Assembly (NCBI GenBank): GCA_027449605.1
Contig: DAIDLH010000019.1
Span: 1-64,000 of the forward strand
DNA from: Candidatus Muproteobacteria bacterium
GTDB lineage: Bacteria; Pseudomonadota; Gammaproteobacteria; Acidiferrobacterales; Sulfurifustaceae
Reading direction: 5' to 3'
DNA: 64,000 bases
The first letter of the stretch is position 1; every line of letters begins with the position of its first letter. The translations under genes were made by a program, and so were the position numbers. Shown here piece by piece: positions 57,886 to 64,000 of this stretch. A model generated the notes under the pieces. That model saw only the letters and a program-made list of their open reading frames with translations. It did no database searches and was not told the DNA's origin.

Positions 57886-58119
57886 ATGGAAAACTTCGTG
57901 AGCGGAAACACTGAAACGACCAAGATTGGCTTCGTCAACCGCAACAACCAGCGGTGTGGCGGCCATCGGGGCGTCGCGGGAACAGACCACGGTCAGTTCG
58001 CTTATCGCATGGAATGTCTCGAACCCGGCTGCGGTCACATCTATGGGGCCAACGGCACCGACGTGTTCCAACGAAAATGCCCTAAGTGTCAAGCAGGCAA
58101 AGATGGCATTTCGTTCTAG
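57886..58119 (+). CDS. Small zinc-ribbon conserved protein
   Basis: The 77-residue protein has NRNNQRCGGHRGVAGTDHGQFAYRMECLEPGCGHIYGANGTDVFQRKCPKCQ in segments: four cysteines in C-x4-C and C-x2-C arrangement that fit a zinc ribbon. I recall similar unnamed proteins in many bacteria. The start at 57886 has a GAGGACATGG context. Confidence 0.7.
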   Translation: MENFVSGNTETTKIGFVNRNNQRCGGHRGVAGTDHGQFAYRMECLEPGCGHIYGANGTDVFQRKCPKCQAGKDGISF

Positions 58120-58209
58120 AGCCATTCCGCCCAACCCGACGCTCAACTGGACGCGCCAAAAGCGGCGCGCCGGTTAGCTTTGCGTCATGCTCCATAGGGA
58201 ACAATAAGC

Positions 58210-58461
58210 ATGCTGGGAGTTCTTGCATTAGGGATTTTTGGAACAGCCGTTGTTCTTGGGTGGCACGGAGCTTCTTGGTATTGGTGCTTGCCCTTGGCGT
58301 TGGTTGGATTGCTGACATACTACGGGGTGGTCGGAGGGTCTCGTTTAGCTACTGACATCTCGTTCGGAGTTGTTAAAATGGTAATCGTGATGTATGGAAG
58401 CCAACTGGCAGGAATGAGCCTCTTTTACGGCATAGGTTGGTTAATCAAGTCTGCATTCTGA
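58210..58461 (+). CDS. Small membrane protein
   Basis: The 83-residue protein has three hydrophobic segments (LGVLALGIFGTAVVLGW, LPLALVGLLTYYGVVGG, and MVIVMYGSQLAGMSLFYGIGW). No family recognised. It begins about 90 bases after the zinc-ribbon gene; AT-rich like its neighbours. Confidence 0.6.
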   Translation: MLGVLALGIFGTAVVLGWHGASWYWCLPLALVGLLTYYGVVGGSRLATDISFGVVKMVIVMYGSQLAGMSLFYGIGWLIKSAF

Positions 58462-58503
58462 GCATAACAAGCGCTTCGAGCGCGGACACGCAAAAACAAC
58501 GAG

Positions 58504-58576
58504 CGTAGCCCGGATGAAATGGAATCCGGAAATCAAAAAGTTTCCCGTATTTCGCTTCGCTCCATACGGGCTACTC
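58504..58576. repeat. GTAGCCCGGAT dispersed repeat
   Basis: GTAGCCCGGATGAAATGGAATCCGG at the left and CGCTCCATACGGGCTAC at the right form an imperfect inverted repeat of the family at 24387 and 34727. Confidence 0.7.
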
Positions 58577-58609
58577 GCTGAAAGCCCCCTGCCCCGGCAA
58601 GGGCCGCTC

Positions 58610-58639
58610 CTAAAACAAGAAGGGGCTCCGAGGAGCCCC
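58610..58639 (-). terminator. Probable terminator of the DUF2283/DUF4258 pair
   Basis: GGGGCTCC-TC-GGAGCCCC on the minus strand is followed by a T-rich tail (TTCTTGTTTT). It lies 27 bases after the DUF2283 stop. Confidence 0.75.
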
Positions 58640-58665
58640 ATAGCTATTGGTCGAACCGCCGGGGA

Positions 58666-58866
58666 TCAGGCAACCTTGAAGTCGAGATGCTTAAGGTCGG
58701 CGGAAGGTACGCGCTCCTTGACGCGCAAAATCTCGACACCGACAACCTGGTTGTTGGCGTCGAAATCCAGAACGATACCCGGCTGAACCTCCTCGGATTC
58801 GATGATCTTCGATTCATCGAGGCGCAGGTACAGTGCATCGGATTTTTCGTCATAGTGCATTTTCAT
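58666..58866 (-). CDS. DUF2283 protein
   Basis: The 66-residue protein begins MKMHYDEKSDALYLRLDES and contains PGIVLDFDANNQVVGVEIL, the DUF2283 pattern. With the preceding DUF4258 gene (ATGA overlap) it forms a pair often considered a putative toxin-antitoxin module. Confidence 0.88.
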   Translation of the reverse strand: MKMHYDEKSDALYLRLDESKIIESEEVQPGIVLDFDANNQVVGVEILRVKERVPSADLKHLDFKVA

Positions 58867-59126
58867 AGCTTGCCCCTCTGGCCCCTGTCAAAATAGACGG
58901 TAACAATCCGCCATGGATTCACGGTTACATTGTAGACCACCCGCAATATGCGGTCATCATGCTCGGCGATCCGGCCCAGGGCATGACGCAATTCAGGGTC
59001 AACTTTGTCCGGTTCCGTCCGTTCCGGATTCTGCAAGACCCGCTCCACCCACGCAGCAGGAATCTTGCGCTCAGCCATAACCGTTGCCGCATGAGATGTC
59101 AGCTCATAGTGAATTTTGTCTTGCAT
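58863..59126 (-). CDS. DUF4258 protein
   Basis: The 87-residue protein has YELTSHAATVMAERKIPAAWVERVLQNPE and DRILRVVYNVTVNPWRIVTVYFDRGQRGK, the DUF4258 pattern, resembling the RelE-like fold. It is the possible toxin of the pair with DUF2283. It starts 10 bases before the rlmB stop on the same strand. Confidence 0.85.
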   Translation of the reverse strand: MQDKIHYELTSHAATVMAERKIPAAWVERVLQNPERTEPDKVDPELRHALGRIAEHDDRILRVVYNVTVNPWRIVTVYFDRGQRGKL

Positions 59127-59135
59127 GTTGTTCTG

Positions 59136-59879
59136 TTAGTCCGGCAGCCGCTGGCGTACGGCTTCGAATAAACAGATCCCAGTCGCTACCGAAACGTTCA
59201 GGCTTTCCACGCTACCGGCCATGGGGATGCGCACGAGCATGTCGCATTCTTCCTGCGTCAACCTCCGCAACCCTTTGCCCTCCCCGCCCAATATCAGCGC
59301 CAGCGGCCGGCGCAGGTCGGCGTGGAAGATATCGCCGTCGGCTTCCTGGCTGGCGCCGGCGAGCCAGATGCCGGCCTCCTTGAGCTGGCGCAAGGCGCGC
59401 GCCAGATTCACCACCTGAAACACCGGGATGGATTCCGCCGCCCCGCTCGCGGCACGTCGAGCAACGGCAGAGAGCGGCGCGCTGTGCTCGCGCGGTACTA
59501 TCACCGCGTGCGCGCCGGCGGCGTCGGCGGAGCGCAGGCAGGCGCCGAGATTGTGCGGGTCCTGCACGCCGTCGAGCACCAACAATAATGGCATCGCGGG
59601 AAGATGCGCCAGAAAAGTCTCCAGGTCCTGTTCCTTGCGCACCGGCGTCGCGCGCAGCCGCGCCACCACGCCCTGATGCCGCATACCATCGACCATGCGG
59701 TCGAGCGCGGCACGCGGGGATTTGTGGGTCTTGACGCGAGCATCATGCGCCGCCTGAATCACCGAAGACACGCGCTTGTCCTCGCGTGCATCGCTGACCC
59801 AGATTTCCTCGACCGTCTGCGGATTGTTCTTCAATGCGGCGAGCACCGCGTGCAGGCCGCAGATGTAATTCTCTTCCAC
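59136..59879 (-). CDS. rlmB: 23S rRNA (guanosine-2'-O-)-methyltransferase RlmB
   Basis: The 247-residue SPOUT enzyme has DPHNLGACLRSADAAGAHAV near residue 110, LALILGGEGKGLRRLTQEE and MAGSVESLNVSVATGICLFE, the three knot motifs. It methylates G2251 in 23S rRNA. Confidence 0.95.
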   Translation of the reverse strand: MEENYICGLHAVLAALKNNPQTVEEIWVSDAREDKRVSSVIQAAHDARVKTHKSPRAALDRMVDGMRHQGVVARLRATPVRKEQDLETFLAHLPAMPLLLVLDGVQDPHNLGACLRSADAAGAHAVIVPREHSAPLSAVARRAASGAAESIPVFQVVNLARALRQLKEAGIWLAGASQEADGDIFHADLRRPLALILGGEGKGLRRLTQEECDMLVRIPMAGSVESLNVSVATGICLFEAVRQRLPD

Positions 59880-59954
59880 GTATACCTCTTAGTTTCCCCT
59901 TCTCCGGAGAGAAAGGGTTAGAGCCTATCGCAAAAAATACTCTGGCATGTATTC

Positions 59955-60021
59955 GTAGGGTGGGCACCGCCCACCAATACGGCTTCGCCGGCTGTCCGAT
60001 GGTGGGCGGTGCCCACCCTAC
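59955..60021. repeat. GTAGGGTGGGC palindromic repeat between rnr and rlmB
   Basis: Arms GTAGGGTGGGCACCGCCCACC and GGTGGGCGGTGCCCACCCTAC, nearly identical to the copy at 25306-25372. Confidence 0.85.
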
Positions 60022-60048
60022 ATATATTTTTAGACAGGCTCTAGTAAA

Positions 60049-60102
60049 GTAGGGTGCGCCCTGCGCACCGATCGATAAAATGGCGCGTGGGACGCGCCCT
60101 AC
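60049..60102. repeat. GTAGGGTGCGC palindromic repeat
   Basis: GTAGGGTGCGCCCTGCGCACC and GGCGCGTGGGACGCGCCCTAC form the arms. A half copy is at 34671-34700. Confidence 0.75.
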
Positions 60103-60111
60103 ATATCTAAA

Positions 60112-62397
60112 TTAGCGGCGGCGCTTGCCCCGGGGTTTTCGCGACGGCTTGCCTTCGCTCTTGGGTGCGCGCTTGCCGTTTCCGGGACCGCGCTTGGGAC
60201 CGGCGCCGCGTTTGCCGCCGGCAGGAGCGCCGGTGAGCTCGAAGTCGATCTTGGCTTCGTCCAGGTCCACGCGCACCACGCGCACGCGCATCTTGTCGCC
60301 GAGGCGGAAAATCTGGCGCGTGCGTTCGCCCATCAGGCGATGATGCGCCGCGTCGAAATGATAGTAGTCGTTGCCCAGGGCGGTGATGTGCACCAGGCCG
60401 TCGACGTAGACTTCCACCAGCTCGACGAAAATACCGAAGTTCGTGACGCCGCTGATGTAACCGTCGAATTCCTCGCCGATCTTGTCCATCATGAACACGG
60501 CCTTGAGCCAGCGCACCACCTCGCGCGTGGCCTCGTCGGCGCGGCGTTCGGTGAGCGAACAGTGCTCGCCCTGCTGCTTGGCCAGCTCCGGCGTCATGCG
60601 CGTGGGGCGGCGCGCGATGATGTCCTTGATCGCGCGGTGCACCAGCAGGTCCGGGTAACGGCGGATCGGCGAAGTGAAGTGGGTGTAGTTCGGGTACCCG
60701 AGCGCGAAATGGCCGATGTTGTCCGGGCTGTACACTGCCTGGCTCAGGGACCGCAGCAGCACGGTCTGGATCAGGCGCGAGTCGGAGCGCTGCTCCACCG
60801 CCTTGATGAGTTTCGAATAATGCTGCGCCTGCGGCTTGTCGCCGCCGCCGAGTGACAGGCCCATCTCGACGAGGAACTCGCGCAGGTTGTTCAGTTTTTC
60901 CGCCGTCGGCCCTTCGTGGATGCGGTACGGCGCCGGCACCTTGTTCTTGCGCAGGATTTCCGCGGCGCAGACATTGGCCGCGAGCATGCATTCCTCGATC
61001 AGGCGATGTGCGTCGTTGCGCTGCAACGGCACGATGCGCCTGATCTTGCGGTTCTCGTCGAACTCGATGCGCGTCTCCGGCAGCTCGAAATCCACCGCGC
61101 CGCGCTTCATGCGCGCGCCGTGCAGGATGTGGAAGAGACCGTGCAGCGTTTCCAGGTGCGGCACGACATCGGCGTACTCGCGCCGCAATGTCGCGTCCTT
61201 GTCCGCCAGCATCGCCGCCACCTTGGTATAGGTGAGGCGCGCGCGCGAGCGCATGATCGCTTCCAGGAAACGGTATTTGAGTATCTTGCCGCTGTCGTCG
61301 ATCTGCATTTCGCAGGCCATGCACAGGCGGTCCACGTGCGGATTGATCGAGCACAGGCCGTTCGACAGCGCCTCCGGCAGCATCGGAATCACGTGCTGCG
61401 GAAAATAAACCGAGTTGCCGCGCGCGTACGCCTCGCGGTCCAGCGCCGTGCCGGGCTTGACGTAATAGGACACGTCGGCGATCGCCACGATCAGCCGCCA
61501 CGCGCCTCCCGAGCGTTCGGCGAACACCGCGTCGTCGAAATCCCGCGCATCCTCGCCGTCGATGGTCACGAGCGGCACGTCGCGCAGATCGAAGCGTCCC
61601 TGCGCGGCCTGCGCCGGCACCTCGGGCGCGAACTGTTCCGCCTCGCGCGTCACGGCCTCGGGCCAGACGTGCGGGATGCTGTGCGAACGCACCGCCACTT
61701 CGATCTCCATGCCCGGCGCCATGTGGTCGCCCAGCACCTCGACGATGCGCCCGGCCGGTCCGCGGTGGCGCGTGGGCAGCGACGTGATCTCCGCGACCAC
61801 GATCTGGCCCGCGCGCGCGCTGCCTTCGTCGCCGCGCTGAATGACGATGTCCTGCACGATGCGCTTGTCGCCCGGCACCACGAAACCCATGCCGTCGCGC
61901 GCGTCGTACCGGCCGACGATGGTCTGGTGCGCCCGTTCGAGCACCTCGACCACCACGCCTTCGCGCCGGCCGCGCGGGTCGACGCCGGTGACGCGCACCA
62001 TCACGCGGTCGCCGTGCATCGCCTGGCGCATTTCGCGCGGCGGCAGAAACACGTCCTCGCCTTCCTCCTCCGGAATCAGGAACCCGAAGCCGTCCGGATG
62101 GCCCGTCACGCGCCCGCACACCATGTCCATCTTGCGCGCGATGCCGTAAAGCTCGCGCCGGTTTTTCAGGACCTGGCCGTCGCGCTCCATGGCGCGCAGC
62201 CGGCGCTGGAACGCCTCTTCGTCGCGCTCGCCCGTGACGCCCAGTTCCGCCGCCAGCGTCTGGAACGGCAGGGGCTCGTTGTGCTCGGCCAGCAGCGCCA
62301 GAATTGCCTCGCGGCTCGGCACCGGGAACTCGTATTTTTGTTTTTCCCGTTCGACCATGGGGTCCTGGAACGGTTTTTTCGGCTTTCGCGTTGACAT
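60112..62397 (-). CDS. rnr: Ribonuclease R
   Basis: The 761-residue exoribonuclease has an N-terminal winged helix (about 20-90), cold-shock domains, the RNB catalytic domain with DARDFDDAVFAE near residue 285, an S1 domain near 640 (YISGVTNFGIFVELVEVYVDGLVHI) and a Lys/Arg/Gly-rich tail. It degrades structured RNA 3' to 5'. It lies upstream of rlmB on the same strand, a common arrangement. Confidence 0.96.
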   Translation of the reverse strand: MSTRKPKKPFQDPMVEREKQKYEFPVPSREAILALLAEHNEPLPFQTLAAELGVTGERDEEAFQRRLRAMERDGQVLKNRRELYGIARKMDMVCGRVTGHPDGFGFLIPEEEGEDVFLPPREMRQAMHGDRVMVRVTGVDPRGRREGVVVEVLERAHQTIVGRYDARDGMGFVVPGDKRIVQDIVIQRGDEGSARAGQIVVAEITSLPTRHRGPAGRIVEVLGDHMAPGMEIEVAVRSHSIPHVWPEAVTREAEQFAPEVPAQAAQGRFDLRDVPLVTIDGEDARDFDDAVFAERSGGAWRLIVAIADVSYYVKPGTALDREAYARGNSVYFPQHVIPMLPEALSNGLCSINPHVDRLCMACEMQIDDSGKILKYRFLEAIMRSRARLTYTKVAAMLADKDATLRREYADVVPHLETLHGLFHILHGARMKRGAVDFELPETRIEFDENRKIRRIVPLQRNDAHRLIEECMLAANVCAAEILRKNKVPAPYRIHEGPTAEKLNNLREFLVEMGLSLGGGDKPQAQHYSKLIKAVEQRSDSRLIQTVLLRSLSQAVYSPDNIGHFALGYPNYTHFTSPIRRYPDLLVHRAIKDIIARRPTRMTPELAKQQGEHCSLTERRADEATREVVRWLKAVFMMDKIGEEFDGYISGVTNFGIFVELVEVYVDGLVHITALGNDYYHFDAAHHRLMGERTRQIFRLGDKMRVRVVRVDLDEAKIDFELTGAPAGGKRGAGPKRGPGNGKRAPKSEGKPSRKPRGKRRR

Positions 62398-62459
62398 AAA
62401 ATTTATCTCTCGGTAGAGTGCGCCGTCCTGCCGGGTCCGGTATTATTCAAGGACTCCAT

Positions 62460-62544
62460 GCCGAGGTGGCGGAATTGGTAGACGCGCTAGATTCAGGTTC
62501 TAGTGGGGAAACTCGTGGAGGTTCAAGTCCTCTCCTCGGTACCA
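62460..62544 (+). tRNA. tRNA-Leu (anticodon CAG)
   Basis: The 85-nt sequence folds as a class II tRNA: acceptor GCCGAGG/CCTCGGT, D-arm with TTGGTAGA, anticodon stem CTAGA/TCTAG enclosing TTCAGGT (anticodon CAG), a variable arm TGGGGAAACTCGT, T-arm GAGGTTCAAGTCCTC and encoded CCA. Confidence 0.96.
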
Positions 62545-62682
62545 GATTTCATGACGCTGGCGAATTTCTCGGGCCGGCGTCCGGTCGCTGAACGCCAAAC
62601 TATCCCCTTCCTTCTCCATGTCACGCGCATCGGGCGCAGTGTATCACTGCCTGCCCGCTTCTTCAGCACTCCGGTGTTTTAA

Positions 62683-63117
62683 TTAAGGTTTGGCGCCCGG
62701 GCCGAGAACCTTGCCCGGTCCGTAAAATCCAGCGCAGCCGTTGCCATGAGCGCGCCAGGACACGGTCTTGCCCGAAGCATCGACGACAAAACTGAACTCG
62801 CAATTGGTCTCGTACGGCGTCTGCGGGAAATAGGTGCCCGGTATGACGATGACGTGCTGCCCCTTGTCGGACGTGAAGGTTTGAATGGTCGTGGGAGTTT
62901 CGTAACCCGGAAACACGCCTTTTTCGGTCCAGCTCCACGTATAGACGCGATGGCCCTCGTCCAGTTTTCGCTCGATGTAGTTGTAGCCGAACAGGCGCTG
63001 CAGATCGGCGATGGGAACGCCGAGATAGCCGTCCATCATGCGCTCGAAACGCACGGTGGAGACGCACGCCGACAGCAGTCCCACAAGCAGGATGATCAGA
63101 TTTCTCGCGGCGCGCAT
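62683..63117 (-). CDS. Putative lipoprotein
   Basis: The 144-residue protein has a signal peptide MRAARNLIILLVGLLSACVS with lipobox LSAC near residue 18, then GYLGVPIADLQRLFGYNYIERKLDEGHRVYTWSW, resembling small outer-membrane-assembly-like lipoproteins. No function known. ATG 63117 gives the signal peptide; the frame to 63165 adds residues that would not fit. Confidence 0.75.
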   Translation of the reverse strand: MRAARNLIILLVGLLSACVSTVRFERMMDGYLGVPIADLQRLFGYNYIERKLDEGHRVYTWSWTEKGVFPGYETPTTIQTFTSDKGQHVIVIPGTYFPQTPYETNCEFSFVVDASGKTVSWRAHGNGCAGFYGPGKVLGPGAKP

Positions 63118-63170
63118 GAGCCTGTGATCGAAAAGTGAATGACAAAAATCCTTGTCCAATGTCAATGAGA

Positions 63171-63202
63171 CAGGAAAAAGCGACGGCGGTTCGCCGCCGT
63201 CG
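63171..63202 (-). terminator. purA terminator
   Basis: On the minus strand CGACGGCGG-CGAA-CCGCCGTCG is followed by CTTTTTCCTG, a strong intrinsic terminator, 37 bases after the purA stop. A second hairpin (GGACCGGTT...ACCGGTCC) precedes it. Confidence 0.88.
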
Positions 63203-63238
63203 GACCGGTCGGGAAAACCGGTCCAATAGCGGAATCCG

Positions 63239-64000
63239 TCACTCGAACGGATGCCGCAGGACGATGGTGTCGTCGCGTTCGGCGCCGGTGGAGATGAGAT
63301 CGATGCGCGCCTCGGTGAGTTCCTCGATTTTTTTCAGATACTTCTGCGCGTTCAGCGGCAGTTTGTCGAAACTGCGCACGCCGAGCGTGGATTCGGTCCA
63401 GCCCGGGACTTCCTCGTAAACCGGTTCGCACTTCGAAAGCGCATCGGCGCCGCTCGGCGGCGTGTTCCGCAGCTTGCCTTCGTAGCGGTAAGCGGTGCAC
63501 ACGCGAATCGCGTCGAGGCCGTCGAGCACGTCGAGCTTGGTCACGCACAGGCCGGTAACGCCGTTCAGCTGATTCGAGCGGCGCATGATGACGGCGTCGT
63601 ACCAGCCGCAGCGACGCTTGCGCCCGGTGGTGGCGCCGAATTCCCTGCCGCGCTCGCCGAGGCGGTCGCCGACGCCGTCGTTGAGCTCGGTCGGGAACGG
63701 CCCCGCGCCGACGCGCGTGGTATAAGCCTTGGTGATGCCCAGCACGTAATCGAGCCGCCCCGGCCCGACGCCGCTGCCGGTGGCCGCGGCGCCGGCGCAG
63801 GTGTTGGAGGACGTGACATACGGATAGGTTCCGTGGTCGATGTCGAGCAGCGCGCCCTGCGCGCCCTCGAACATCACGCGTTTGCCGTCGCGCCCGTACT
63901 GGTGCAGCAGCTCGGGAATGTCCGCCACCAGCGGCCGCAGCTTTTCAGCGAGCGCCAGGCATTCGTCGAGCGTCTTGCGGTAATCGACGACGTCGCACTG
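63239..64000 (-). CDS. purA: Adenylosuccinate synthetase, 3' part
   Basis: The gene runs off the right edge of the window, so the N-terminal part is missing. Visible motifs include [25 protein letters not shown], the catalytic-region [41 protein letters not shown] and the C-terminal [20 protein letters not shown]. The enzyme joins IMP and aspartate in AMP synthesis. Confidence 0.96.
   Translation of the reverse strand, partial: QCDVVDYRKTLDECLALAEKLRPLVADIPELLHQYGRDGKRVMFEGAQGALLDIDHGTYPYVTSSNTCAGAAATGSGVGPGRLDYVLGITKAYTTRVGAGPFPTELNDGVGDRLGERGREFGATTGRKRRCGWYDAVIMRRSNQLNGVTGLCVTKLDVLDGLDAIRVCTAYRYEGKLRNTPPSGADALSKCEPVYEEVPGWTESTLGVRSFDKLPLNAQKYLKKIEELTEARIDLISTGAERDDTIVLRHPFE

Overview
The window is GC-rich chromosomal DNA, most likely from a free-living diazotrophic gammaproteobacterium, perhaps a sulfur- or iron-oxidising chemolithotroph. 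The evidence is the dapC-dapD-dapE order, a molybdenum nif regulon with FixABCX, an ISC-type operon (IscS/IscU/HscA/Fdx), and housekeeping blocks such as rpsF-rpsR-rplI-dnaB-alr-radA and rnr-rlmB. The taxonomic guess is inference; no rRNA gene is present.

Layout. 1-492 is non-coding with hairpins. 493-6735 holds an EamA transporter, dapC, dapD, dapE, a PP2C phosphatase and an FHA protein. 6781-16317 (minus strand) is one long nif operon: nifH-nifD-nifK-FeSII-like ferredoxin-nifE-nifN-nifX-DUF269-DUF683-fdxB-nifQ. A divergent control region (16318-16768) has sigma-54 promoters facing both ways and two NifA sites; the rightward promoter drives a pseudo-receiver and a truncated haemoglobin. 17764-24199 is bounded by a 63-bp inverted repeat. 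It contains a DUF3050 gene and an accessory block of eight genes: leftward a ubiquitin-like protein, E2-like, JAMM-E1 fusion and DUF6527 protein; rightward a sigma-like protein, a helical protein, a 450-aa proteasome-like N-terminal-nucleophile hydrolase candidate and a small helical protein. A HigB/HigA-type toxin-antitoxin pair follows.

25417-34409 (minus) is the second nif operon: nifB, ferredoxin, IscA, TPR, LRV, two nifZ, a small protein, nifS, nifT, a small protein, DegT aminotransferase, 2Fe-2S ferredoxin, a small protein, a SIR2-like protein and a zinc-ribbon protein. nifA (minus) and an ISC operon (plus, 37129-41952) share a divergent control region. 42362-50282 is the fourth nif transcription unit: nifV-cysE-nifW-fixABCX-thioredoxin-like ferredoxin-TPR-molybdate transporter. 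Housekeeping genes follow to the end: radA, alr, dnaB with a 496-aa intein in its P-loop, rplI, rpsR, rpsF, a few small genes, rlmB, rnr, tRNA-Leu(CAG), a lipoprotein and the 3' part of purA.

How it works together. NifA (no NifL seen; it has the cysteine spacing of oxygen-sensitive NifA proteins) and sigma-54 should switch on four units that make nitrogenase, its cofactor (NifB/E/N/V/Q/X), Fe-S clusters (NifS, IscS/U/A, HscA), electron supply (FixABCX and several ferredoxins), molybdate uptake and oxygen protection (FeSII-like ferredoxin, truncated haemoglobin). The most unusual part is the ubiquitin-like block, where a predicted protein-tagging pathway lies back to back with a sigma-like factor and a predicted threonine hydrolase. 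The two operons share a bipartite sequence motif at their divergent promoters.
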